This document shows positions 1-6,080 of a stretch of 6,080 bases of DNA, in pieces. The DNA is from Gemmatimonadota bacterium. Its GTDB lineage: Bacteria > Gemmatimonadota > Gemmatimonadetes > Gemmatimonadales > Gemmatimonadaceae. The notes beneath the pieces were generated by a model that saw only the letters and a list, made by a program, of their open reading frames with translations, was not told the origin of the DNA and ran no database searches. A program made the translations under genes and the position numbers. The stretch lies in the NCBI GenBank assembly GCA_947475795.1, contig CANJOX010000206.1, positions 1-6,080 on the forward strand, read 5' to 3'. The stretch's first letter is position 1. Each line of letters begins with the position of its first letter.

Positions 1-19
1 AGTAGTCACGTTGGCATCC

Positions 20-31
20 GGAAGGTAGGGG
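20..31 (+). promoter_or_regulatory. Ribosome binding site of tilS
   Basis: A purine-rich stretch contains GGAAGG at 20-25, six bases before the GTG at 32, and AGGGG directly against that codon. The GGAAGG spacing is normal for a Shine-Dalgarno site, and this is the main reason for choosing GTG 32 over the later in-frame ATG codons at 71 and 86. The 31 bases before tilS are too few to show a promoter or the end of an upstream gene. Confidence 0.55.
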
Positions 32-1546
32 GTGGTTGACGCGCGGCGGCTGGCGGGGCATCAGTCCCTGATGTCGCTGACCGAAATGTCGCTGACCGGC
101 CGTTCGCCGATCGACGACGCGCTGCCGCTGGATCCGCCCACCGGGCTGAACGCCGACCTGCCAGGGTCCGACCTGCCAGGGTCCGGCACGATTCTGCAGG
201 CCACGCTCGATGTGGCGCTGGCGCCGGTCGTGGGTGGCCTGGTGCTGGCGGTGTCCGGCGGGCGCGACTCGATGGCCCTGCTGTTCGCCATGGCGCGCTG
301 GGCGCCGGACCGGATCGCGGCGGTGGCCACGTTCGACCACGGCACCGGGGACCACGCCACATCGGCGGCGTCGCTGGTGGCGGCCGAGGGGCGTCGACTG
401 GGGCTCACCGTGGTCCGGGAGCGGGCACGCACACCGGCGCACGGCGAGGCGGCGTGGCGGGCGGCGCGCTGGGCCTTTCTCGAGCGGGTGGGGCGCGCCT
501 TCCGGGCGCGCGTGGCCACGGCCCACACGCGCGACGACCAGCTCGAGACCGTCGTCATGCGACTCCTCCGCGGCGCCGGCACCCGCGGACTGGCGGCGCT
601 CGCGGCGCCCTCGCCGGTGGTGCGGCCGTGGCTCGCCGTGTCCCGCGACGAGTTGGCGCGCTGGGCGTTGCTGGAACGGGTCCCGTACCTCGACGATCCC
701 ATGAATGCGTCGCCGGCTTTTTTGCGCACGCGTGTCCGCCACGATCTGCTGCCCGCGCTCGAAGCGGCCACCCCGGGCTTCGGCGCCGGGATGCTGGCCG
801 TGGCCGATCGCGCGGCGGGGTGGCGGCGCGAGGTGGACGCCCTGATCGATGCCGCGGGGGCGACGGTTTCTCCGCAGGGCGACCGGGCCAGCATGGCGCT
901 GGCGGCGGTGGCCGGCACCTCGCCCGAGGGGCGCGCCGTGCTGTGGCCGGCGCTCTGCGCCCGTGCGGGCGTGACGCTCGACGCCCGGGGAACTCGCGAG
1001 CTCGTGCGGTTTACGACGCAGAGCCGCCGTGGCGCGCATGTGATGGTGTCCGGCGGCGCGCTGGTGTTGCATCGGGCGGCGCGTCCGGATGAACCACCGG
1101 GTGACCGCTTCGAGGTGCGTCGTCGCGCCACGGCCGTTGGCCGCGCTGCGACGACCGCATGGCAGGGGTCGGCGGAGGGGCTGCCGCCGCGCTTCGGGCG
1201 GTTCCGGTTCCGCCGGTGGTGGCCCGCCGCCGCGGAGCCGTTACCCGGCGAGGCACCCGATGAGGGAGAGCTGTGGGTGATGGGAATTCCGCGCGACGGC
1301 GTGCTGAGGCTCCGGGGCTGGGTGGCCGGTGATCGCATCCGAACCGCGGGGGCCCCAGCAGGGAGGCGCGTGACGCGATACTTTGCAGAAGCACATGTGC
1401 CCGCACTGGACCGGTCAGGGTGGCCGGTCGTTCTCGTGAATGACGAGGTGGTGTGGGTTCCTGGGGTATGCCGCAGTCGTGCGGCGCCGTCCCGGCCCGG
1501 TTGGCCGGAGTTGATCTGGTACCGGTGTGAGCCCGAGCGTGACTGA
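32..1546 (+). CDS. tilS: tRNA(Ile)-lysidine synthetase TilS
   Basis: TilS uses ATP and lysine to convert the wobble cytidine of the CAU-anticodon tRNA(Ile2) to lysidine, so that the cytosolic tRNA reads AUA and is charged with isoleucine. The 504-residue product shows the N-type ATP pyrophosphatase loop SGGRDS at about 75-80. Other family motifs follow: FDHGTG at 101-106, then HTRDDQLET with [10 protein letters not shown] (about 165-188), and [11 protein letters not shown] (231-241). The C-terminal tRNA-binding domain is visible at about 423-482, with the GDRIR core at 433-437 and the closing VVWVPG. The ATP loop normally lies about 20 residues from the N-terminus, so about 55 extra residues precede the conserved core here. 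GTG 32 is favoured by its Shine-Dalgarno match, but ATG 71, ATG 86 or GTG 212 are possible starts. The 3' end overlaps hpt by 20 bp. The function is clear; the start is less so. Confidence 0.95.
   Translation: MVDARRLAGHQSLMSLTEMSLTGRSPIDDALPLDPPTGLNADLPGSDLPGSGTILQATLDVALAPVVGGLVLAVSGGRDSMALLFAMARWAPDRIAAVATFDHGTGDHATSAASLVAAEGRRLGLTVVRERARTPAHGEAAWRAARWAFLERVGRAFRARVATAHTRDDQLETVVMRLLRGAGTRGLAALAAPSPVVRPWLAVSRDELARWALLERVPYLDDPMNASPAFLRTRVRHDLLPALEAATPGFGAGMLAVADRAAGWRREVDALIDAAGATVSPQGDRASMALAAVAGTSPEGRAVLWPALCARAGVTLDARGTRELVRFTTQSRRGAHVMVSGGALVLHRAARPDEPPGDRFEVRRRATAVGRAATTAWQGSAEGLPPRFGRFRFRRWWPAAAEPLPGEAPDEGELWVMGIPRDGVLRLRGWVAGDRIRTAGAPAGRRVTRYFAEAHVPALDRSGWPVVLVNDEVVWVPGVCRSRAAPSRPGWPELIWYRCEPERD
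71..98 (+). repeat. 15-bp tandem duplication in the 5' part of tilS (first)
   Basis: ATGTCGCTGACCG occurs at 71-83 and again at 86-98, exactly 15 bases apart. Being a multiple of three, the period keeps the reading frame and gives the repeated peptide [10 protein letters not shown]. The copy lies in the non-conserved N-terminal extension of TilS. Both copies begin with an in-frame ATG. Confidence 0.85.
153..185 (+). repeat. 15-bp tandem duplication in the 5' part of tilS (second)
   Basis: CCGACCTGCCAGGGT occurs perfectly at 153-167 and 168-182, followed by a 3-base start of a third copy. The frame is kept, giving a doubled DLPGS peptide just before the conserved ATP-binding core. The unit differs in sequence from the duplication at 71-98 but has the same period. 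It looks like replication slippage in a low-constraint linker. Confidence 0.9.
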
Positions 1547-2102
1547 GCAGAGCGAACCGATCGCGGCGGATCCGCGCCTCGACGGCCGTGCCGTCCGCCG
1601 CATCGTGTACGACGCCGGTACCATTCAGGCGCGCGTGCAGGAGCTGGGCGCCGACATCACCGCGGCGTACCCCGACGGCGAGCTGCTGGTCCTTGGCCTG
1701 CTCAAGGGCAGCTTCATTTTTCTCAGCGATCTCGTGCGGCACATCGCCCGGCCGTTGCAGGTCGATTTCCTTGTGGCGTCGTCGTACGGCGATGCGATGG
1801 AATCGAGCGGCGTGGTCCGGCTCCTCTACGATCCGGAAACGGAATTGGCGGGGAAGCACATTCTGTTGGTAGAGGACATCGTGGATTCCGGCCGCACGCT
1901 CAACCGGCTCATCGACCTGCTCGGTGACCGGAAGCCGCGTTCGCTCGAGATCTGCGCGTTGTTGCACAAGCACATTGCGACAGAGCTTCATCATCCCACG
2001 CGGTTCATCGGGTTCGATGCGCCGCACGAATTTCTGGTTGGCTACGGGCTCGACCATGCCGAGAATTTTCGGCACCTCCCGTATGTCGCCAGCCTGCAGT
2101 AA
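1527..2102 (+). CDS. hpt: Hypoxanthine phosphoribosyltransferase
   Basis: This is a cytosolic purine-salvage enzyme that transfers the phosphoribosyl group of PRPP to hypoxanthine (and usually guanine), giving IMP or GMP. The 191-residue product has the type I PRTase layout: LLKGS at 58-62 (PRPP-contacting loop), SSYGD at 85-89 (flexible loop), the PRPP signature [11 protein letters not shown] at 115-125 with E116, D117 and the likely general base D120, K148 in the purine-binding strand, and F160 stacking on the base. It ends in the family-typical [17 protein letters not shown]. One residue is unusual: the motif normally reading IPDEF reads APHEF, so the conserved Asp (human D193 position) is H167. 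The chosen GTG overlaps tilS by 20 bp; GTG 1539 in the same frame would shorten the protein by four residues. Neither has a strong Shine-Dalgarno site, so translation is probably coupled to tilS. Confidence 0.95.
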   Translation: MSPSVTEQSEPIAADPRLDGRAVRRIVYDAGTIQARVQELGADITAAYPDGELLVLGLLKGSFIFLSDLVRHIARPLQVDFLVASSYGDAMESSGVVRLLYDPETELAGKHILLVEDIVDSGRTLNRLIDLLGDRKPRSLEICALLHKHIATELHHPTRFIGFDAPHEFLVGYGLDHAENFRHLPYVASLQ

Positions 2103-2107
2103 GGCGG
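2101..2107 (+). promoter_or_regulatory. Ribosome binding site of ftsH
   Basis: AAGGCGG lies seven bases before ATG 2115, and its first two bases are the end of the hpt TAA stop. It favours ATG 2115 over the in-frame ATG at 2127. Confidence 0.6.
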
Positions 2108-2114
2108 TCACACT

Positions 2115-4097
2115 ATGGCACCGAACATGACGCCCTCGCCGAAGAAGCCGATCAACTGGGGACGCTTCTCCAAGACCTTGTCCTTCTGGATCCTCGTGAT
2201 CCTGATTCCGGTCGCTTTCCTCACCTACGGGAACGGCCGCGAAACGCAGGCCCCGGAAATCGACTACACCGCGTACCGGCAGCAGCTGGAAGTCGGCAAC
2301 GTCAAGGCCGCGACCTTCCAGACCGATAACGTGCTGGCCGGCCAGTTCAACCAGCCGGTGCGCGTGAACAACCGCGAAGCGCGGAAGTTCGTCGTGCGGC
2401 TGGTGCAGGGATCGGCCGCCGAAGAGCAGAAGCTGCTCTACGCGCGGGGCGTGCGCACCTCAGCCACCGAACCGCGCGCCAATTTCGGCAGCGTCATCGT
2501 GACGCTGCTGCCGTACATCCTGCTCATCGGCTTCTGGATCTTCCTGTTCCGCCAGATGCAGTCGGGCGGTAACAAGGCGTTCACGTTCGGGAAGAGCAAG
2601 GCCAAGCTGCTCACCGGCGACACGCCCAAGATCACCTTCGCCGACGTGGCGGGGGCCGATGAGGCCAAGGTCGAGCTGCAGGAAATCATCGAGTTCCTGA
2701 AAGACCCGCAGAAGTTCACCAAGTTGGGTGGCCGTCTGCCCAAGGGCGCGCTGCTGGTCGGACCGCCGGGTACCGGCAAGACGCTGCTCGCCAAGGCCGT
2801 GGCCGGCGAAGCCGGTCGCCCGTTCTTCTCGATGTCGGGCTCCGACTTCGTGGAAATGTTCGTGGGCGTCGGTGCCTCCCGCGTGCGTGATCTGTTCGAG
2901 CAGGGCAAGGCGCACGCGCCGTGCATCATCTTCATCGACGAAATCGATGCCGTCGGTCGCCATCGCGGCTCGGGGATGGGCGGCGGGCACGACGAGCGCG
3001 AGCAGACGCTCAACCAGCTGCTCGTCGAGATGGACGGCTTCGAGTCCAACGATGGCGTGATCCTGATCGCCGCCACGAACCGCCCCGACGTGCTCGATCC
3101 GGCGTTGCTGCGTCCGGGTCGTTTCGACCGCCAGATCGTGGTCGATGCCCCGGACCTGCGCGGCCGTGAAGGCATTCTCAAGGTCCATCTGCGCAACAAG
3201 CCGCAGGCCGAGGACGTGAGTGTGCACTCGCTGGCGCGCGGTACCCCGGGCATGGCGGGCGCCGACCTCGCCAACCTGGTGAACGAAGGGGCGCTGCTCG
3301 CGGCCCGGAAGGGGCACGACAAGATCTACATGAGCGATCTCGAGGAAGCGAAGGATCGCGTCATGCTGGGCGCCGAGCGCAAGTCGCTGGTCATGAAGGA
3401 CGACGAGCGTCGCCTCACGGCGTTCCACGAGGCCGGCCACGCGGTGTGCGCCATGATGGTCTACGGCAACGATCCGCTGCATAAGGTCACGATCGTGCCG
3501 CGTGGGCGCGCGCTGGGCATCGCTTTCACGCTCCCCGAGGATGACCGCGTGTCGGTCACGCGCGAGCAACTCGAAGCGCGCCTCGTGATGGCGTACGGCG
3601 GGCGGGCGGCGGAAGAAATCGTGTTCGGGCACAACCGCGTCACCACGGGGGCGGCCAGCGACATCCAGCAGGCCACCAGCATCGCGCGGCGCTACGTCAC
3701 GCAGTGGGGGCTGTCCGACACCATCGGGCCGATCCTCGTGGGCGACGTCGAGCAGGAGCTGTTCCTGGGGCGCGACATCCAGACGCGTCGGGAAGTCTCC
3801 GAGCAGACCGCGCAGCTGGTCGATTCCGAAGTGAAGCGCGTGGCGTTCGAGGCGCATGCCCGTGCGGTCGCCGTGCTCACGGAGCATCGCGCCCTGCTCG
3901 ACATCGTGGCCACGCAACTGCTGGAGCGCGAGACGCTCACGCGCGACGACATCCTGCTGCTCAAGGCCGGCAAGGAGTTGCCGCCGCGCATGCCCGACAT
4001 GCCGTCGGCGCCGCCCTCGCTGGCCGCGCCGTCGGTGCCCGCGCCGCGTCCGGTCACGCCGCCGCTGCTGGGCGGGCCCGAGATCGCCCCTGCGTAA
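2115..4097 (+). CDS. ftsH: ATP-dependent zinc metalloprotease FtsH
   Basis: FtsH is a membrane-anchored hexameric AAA+ protease that extracts and degrades misassembled membrane proteins and selected cytosolic regulators. The 660-residue product contains every diagnostic element. Transmembrane segments lie at about 22-38 and 127-146, flanking a periplasmic FtsH_ext region. Walker A is GPPGTGKT (216-223), the pore loop FVG is at 249-251, and Walker B is IIFIDEID (271-278). The second region of homology runs to RPGRFDR (333-339) and carries the likely arginine fingers R336 and R339. The zinc site is HEAGH (438-442) with D516 as the probable third ligand. The last 40 residues form a Pro-rich tail (14 prolines in 621-660), a region that varies between species. 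Length is close to the usual 600-650. It is 12 bp after hpt and 18 bp before cdaA, and is the only gene here starting with ATG. Confidence 0.98.
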   Translation: MAPNMTPSPKKPINWGRFSKTLSFWILVILIPVAFLTYGNGRETQAPEIDYTAYRQQLEVGNVKAATFQTDNVLAGQFNQPVRVNNREARKFVVRLVQGSAAEEQKLLYARGVRTSATEPRANFGSVIVTLLPYILLIGFWIFLFRQMQSGGNKAFTFGKSKAKLLTGDTPKITFADVAGADEAKVELQEIIEFLKDPQKFTKLGGRLPKGALLVGPPGTGKTLLAKAVAGEAGRPFFSMSGSDFVEMFVGVGASRVRDLFEQGKAHAPCIIFIDEIDAVGRHRGSGMGGGHDEREQTLNQLLVEMDGFESNDGVILIAATNRPDVLDPALLRPGRFDRQIVVDAPDLRGREGILKVHLRNKPQAEDVSVHSLARGTPGMAGADLANLVNEGALLAARKGHDKIYMSDLEEAKDRVMLGAERKSLVMKDDERRLTAFHEAGHAVCAMMVYGNDPLHKVTIVPRGRALGIAFTLPEDDRVSVTREQLEARLVMAYGGRAAEEIVFGHNRVTTGAASDIQQATSIARRYVTQWGLSDTIGPILVGDVEQELFLGRDIQTRREVSEQTAQLVDSEVKRVAFEAHARAVAVLTEHRALLDIVATQLLERETLTRDDILLLKAGKELPPRMPDMPSAPPSLAAPSVPAPRPVTPPLLGGPEIAPA

Positions 4098-4104
4098 GCG
4101 CGGG

Positions 4105-4115
4105 GCCGGTCCGGC
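4105..4115 (+). repeat. Small GC palindrome abutting the cdaA start codon
   Basis: GCCGGTCCGGC is a perfect 11-base inverted repeat about a central T, lying directly against the GTG at 4116. As RNA it could form at most a 4-bp GC stem with a 3-base loop. It overlaps the last base of CGGGG (4101-4105), the only Shine-Dalgarno-like sequence before cdaA. In DNA this GC-rich, such a short palindrome may be chance. Confidence 0.4.
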
Positions 4116-4931
4116 GTGACGGACCTGATCGACCTACAGTCGCTGCAGGTCACCTGGCGCGACGGCCTCGAAATCGGGGTCGTCGCGCTGGTCTTCTACC
4201 GCCTCCTGCTGCTCATTCACGGCACGCGGGCGCTCCAGATTCTGGGGGGCGTCCTCGTGCTCGTCGTCGTGTACGGCGTCGCGTCGCTGCTGCACCTGAC
4301 GATGATCACCTACCTGCTCGGGTTGGTGTTCACGTACGGCATTTTCGCGCTGCTGCTCGTGTTTCAGCCGGAGCTGCGCGCCGCGCTCGCCCATCTGGGG
4401 CAGACCCCGGTCACCAAGCTGTTCCGTCGGGTGGAGCAGGGGCCGGTGGAGGACGAGATCGCCGAGGCGGTCGAGCGACTTTCCCGCTCCGGCGTGGGCG
4501 CGATCATCGTCATCGAGCGTGACGTGCCGCTCGGCGACTTCATCGACAGTGGCTCGGCACTGCAGGCCAAGGTGTCCGCCGACCTGCTGACCACCATCTT
4601 CACCCCCTATTCGCCGTTGCACGACGGCGCCGTGATCATCCGCGGGGACACGATCGTCGGCGCCGGGTGCATTCTGCCGCTGTCGCAGGGCATGGTGGGC
4701 AACCGGTCGCTGGGCACGCGACACCGCGCGGCGCTGGGGCTGGCGGAAGAATCGGACGCCATCGTGATCGTGGTGTCGGAGGAAACCGCGGTGGTGTCGG
4801 TGGCGCGCGATGGCGCGTTGCAGGGGCGGCTCACGCCGGTGCAGGTGCGCGATCTGCTCGCCGGCCGGCCGATCCGGCCCACGGCCGATCGCGCGGGCGA
4901 CGCCGGCCGCCCCGCCGTGCCGCCGCGATGA
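4116..4931 (+). CDS. cdaA: Diadenylate cyclase CdaA (DacA), membrane-bound
   Basis: The enzyme condenses two ATP into cyclic di-AMP, a second messenger that in other bacteria controls potassium and osmolyte transport and cell-wall homeostasis. The 271-residue product has the CdaA architecture. Three hydrophobic segments at about 18-34, 40-58 and 62-83 are followed by a short linker and a cytosolic DAC domain (about 105-250). Catalytic motifs are intact: DGA (170-172) within SPLHDGAVII, RHR (202-204) within GTRHRAALG, and SEE (221-223). Length matches the Bacillus subtilis enzyme (about 273). The tail after about 250 is Pro/Ala/Arg-rich and not conserved. In Firmicutes, cdaA usually sits with cdaR and glmM; neither is here, and the gene instead follows ftsH by 18 bp. 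The GTG start has only a weak upstream CGGGG. Alternatives such as DisA or CdaS are excluded by the N-terminal membrane segments. Confidence 0.96.
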   Translation: MTDLIDLQSLQVTWRDGLEIGVVALVFYRLLLLIHGTRALQILGGVLVLVVVYGVASLLHLTMITYLLGLVFTYGIFALLLVFQPELRAALAHLGQTPVTKLFRRVEQGPVEDEIAEAVERLSRSGVGAIIVIERDVPLGDFIDSGSALQAKVSADLLTTIFTPYSPLHDGAVIIRGDTIVGAGCILPLSQGMVGNRSLGTRHRAALGLAEESDAIVIVVSEETAVVSVARDGALQGRLTPVQVRDLLAGRPIRPTADRAGDAGRPAVPPR

Positions 4932-4966
4932 CCGCCGCGATGATCGATGCCATGACGGCCTCGTGA
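4928..4966 (+). other. 12-codon mini-ORF linking cdaA to the DUF2723 gene
   Basis: The reading frame encodes MTAAMIDAMTAS. Its ATG overlaps the cdaA TGA as ATGA (4928-4931), and its own TGA overlaps the next gene's start as GTGA (4963-4966). ATG codons recur at 4928, 4940 and 4952, spaced by exactly 12 bases, and the first and third 12-base units match at 10 of 12 positions. This layout would let ribosomes ending cdaA restart and be passed to the downstream GTG, which has no Shine-Dalgarno site of its own. Such termination-reinitiation overlaps are known generally, but whether this peptide is made is unknown. A chance open frame is a real alternative. Confidence 0.3.
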
Positions 4967-6080
4967 CCGTGCGCCCGCCCAGTCCGCGCGCGCGCCGCGC
5001 GCGGTGGCAACTGCCGCCGTGGGTGTTCGCGCCCGTGCTCACGATGGCGGTGTTGTTCCCGGCGTACCTCGCCACGGCCGCCCCCGATCTCACTTTCTGG
5101 GACGCGTCCGAGCTGGTCACGGCCGTACGGACCCTCGGTATTCCGCATCCGCCGGGAACGCCGCTGTGGGTGCTCGTTGGGCGCGTGGTCTCGGGGCTGT
5201 TCTCCGCCACGGGGCCGGCGCGGGCGGTCACGATGCTGTCGGTGCTGTCGGGCGCCGCCGCCGGGGCCGTGGGCGCGGCGTTGTTGCGCCCGTGGATCGG
5301 CACGCGCGGTGCCGTGGTCGCCGCCGTCATGGCGGGCACGATGACCACGGTCTGGAGCAATGCCACCGAGACGGAGGTGTACGCGCTCGCGCTGCTCGCG
5401 TCGGCGCTGCTGCTGCTGGTGGGCGACCTCGCGGGGCGGGCATCCACCCGTCCCGCGATGCGTCACCGTGCCCGTGCCCTGCTGGTGTTCGTGGCCGCCC
5501 TGGCGGTGCCGTTGCATCTCAGTGTGCTCGTGGCCCTGCCGGCCGCGGTGCTGCTGGCGTGGCACGGGCCGCGGGTGCGCGGTCGCGACCTGTTGGTGTG
5601 GGGCGCGCTGGCGCTCCTCGCCCTCTCCGCCGTGGCCGTGTTGCCGCTGCTGTCGGGCCGGTCGCCAGCGCTCGACTCGGGGCACCCGGATTCGCTCTCG
5701 GCGTTGATCGCCGTGCTGCGGCGCGAGCAGTACGACGTGGCGGGGCTGTGGCCGCGGCGCGTCCCGCTCTGGCTGCAACTGGGGAACATGTTCCAGTGGG
5801 CCGATTGGCAGGTGGCGTTCGGGGTGCATCCGTTCCCTACGCCATCGGTACCGCGCGCGGCGCTCACGGTGGCGTGGGCGTGGCTCGCGCTGCTCGGGGG
5901 ACGTGCCTTGTGGCGTCATGAGGCGCGGGTGGGGCGCGCCATGGTCGTGCTGCTGCTCTCGGGCACGGTGGGGGTGGCCTGCTGGCTCAACCTGCGCGCC
6001 GGGCCCACGTTCGGCGGCCCGTTCGTCCCCGTGGGCGCGCTGCACGAGGCGCGGGAACGCGACTACTTCTTCGCCCTCGG
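4963..6080 (+). CDS. DUF2723 multi-pass membrane protein, 3'-truncated by window edge
   Basis: The visible 372 codons form a hydrophobic, multi-pass protein of the DUF2723 family, whose animal member TMEM260 is a protein O-mannosyltransferase with a GT-C fold. The role of bacterial members is largely undefined; a lipid-linked-sugar glycosyltransferase is a reasonable inference. Family marks are FWDASEL (45-51, with acidic D47 and E50 in the first outward loop, the likely catalytic site), GIPHPPGTPLWVLVGR (59-74), the WSNATETEVYAL block (131-142) and HEARERDYFFAL (361-372). The N-terminus is short and very basic (RARRAR, 9-14) before a first membrane segment at about 19-39, as expected for a cytosolic end. 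GTG 4963 was chosen because it overlaps the mini-ORF stop; GTG 4969, GTG 5023 and ATG 5044 are in-frame alternatives, the last two losing the basic segment. The frame is open to the window end with no stop, so the C-terminal part lies beyond. Confidence 0.88.
   Translation, partial: MTVRPPSPRARRARWQLPPWVFAPVLTMAVLFPAYLATAAPDLTFWDASELVTAVRTLGIPHPPGTPLWVLVGRVVSGLFSATGPARAVTMLSVLSGAAAGAVGAALLRPWIGTRGAVVAAVMAGTMTTVWSNATETEVYALALLASALLLLVGDLAGRASTRPAMRHRARALLVFVAALAVPLHLSVLVALPAAVLLAWHGPRVRGRDLLVWGALALLALSAVAVLPLLSGRSPALDSGHPDSLSALIAVLRREQYDVAGLWPRRVPLWLQLGNMFQWADWQVAFGVHPFPTPSVPRAALTVAWAWLALLGGRALWRHEARVGRAMVVLLLSGTVGVACWLNLRAGPTFGGPFVPVGALHEARERDYFFAL
4984..5004 (+). repeat. All-GC hairpin inside the start of the DUF2723 gene
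   Basis: CCGCGCGCG at 4984-4992 is the exact reverse complement of CGCGCGCGG at 4996-5004, giving a 9-bp stem of only G-C pairs with a 3-base loop. The tract also consists of two alternating CG runs (4985-4995 and 4996-5003), a Z-DNA-prone pattern. It lies 21 bases downstream of GTG 4963 and encodes the basic PRARRAR segment. No T-run follows, so it is not an intrinsic terminator. It might slow initiation from GTG 4963, or merely reflect Arg/Ala codons in a GC-rich genome. Confidence 0.6.

Noticed and set aside
1011..2111. 366-codon minus-strand open frame opposite the end of tilS and hpt
   Set aside because: It mirrors two well-supported + strand genes and carries no known motif.
2460..3917. 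485-codon open frame on the minus strand opposite ftsH
   Set aside because: It lies wholly within an intact ftsH, has the skewed Arg/His/Leu/Asp-rich composition typical of antisense frames in GC-rich genes, and shows no recognisable domain.
4984..5004. Intrinsic transcription terminator
   Set aside because: The stem is strong but no T-rich tract follows, and it lies inside an open coding frame.
4963..5046. Frameshift or broken start in the DUF2723 gene
   Set aside because: Reading back from the conserved motifs, the same frame runs without a stop to GTG 4963, so no indel is needed.
4134..5447. 437-codon minus-strand open frame spanning cdaA and the next gene
   Set aside because: It crosses two recognisable + strand genes and is low in complexity; it is a by-product of high GC.
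5004..5921. 305-codon + strand frame overlapping the DUF2723 gene
   Set aside because: It is Gly/Ala/Arg-rich with no motifs, and the neighbouring frame carries the family signatures.
4831..6045. 404-codon minus-strand open frame opposite the DUF2723 gene
   Set aside because: Its composition is dominated by Arg, His, Gln and Pro with no domain, whereas the + strand frame has clear DUF2723 motifs throughout.
1..6080. Mobile elements, CRISPR arrays, tRNA or rRNA genes, or defence genes
   Set aside because: No transposase or integrase motifs, terminal repeats, regularly spaced repeats or RNA-gene sequences were seen; the window is filled by five housekeeping-type genes.

Overview
The window is a compact, GC-rich stretch of bacterial chromosome with five genes, all on the + strand. 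The order is tilS, hpt, ftsH, a CdaA-type diadenylate cyclase gene, and the 5' part of a DUF2723 membrane protein gene that runs off the right edge. The order tilS-hpt-ftsH is a widely conserved bacterial housekeeping cluster. The high GC, the frequent GTG starts (four of five genes), the CdaA cyclase and the DUF2723 protein with an HPPGTPL motif would fit Gemmatimonadota or a related phylum. That assignment is an inference from general knowledge, not something the sequence proves.

Layout: bases 1-31 hold a ribosome binding site. tilS (32-1546) makes the tRNA(Ile2) lysidine synthetase and carries a roughly 55-residue N-terminal extension containing two separate 15-bp tandem duplications. hpt (1527-2102) overlaps the end of tilS by 20 bp and encodes hypoxanthine phosphoribosyltransferase. 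ftsH (2115-4097) follows after 12 bp, behind a good Shine-Dalgarno sequence, and encodes the membrane AAA+ zinc protease. The cyclase gene cdaA (4116-4931) follows after 18 bp. The DUF2723 gene begins at GTG 4963 and is cut at 6080. No gap exceeds 31 bp, and no terminator or internal promoter is evident, so the whole set probably forms one transcript.

The genes join basic functions rather than one pathway: tRNA decoding (TilS), purine salvage (Hpt), membrane protein quality control (FtsH), cyclic di-AMP signalling (CdaA) and a probable membrane glycosyltransferase (DUF2723). I see no mobile element, CRISPR array, structural RNA gene or defence system, and no convincing new biological system. 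The points most worth a second look are small: a 12-codon mini-ORF that links cdaA to the DUF2723 gene by 4-nt stop/start overlaps on both sides, a 9-bp all-GC hairpin just inside the DUF2723 gene, a His in place of the usual metal-site Asp in Hpt, and the period-15 duplications in the TilS extension.
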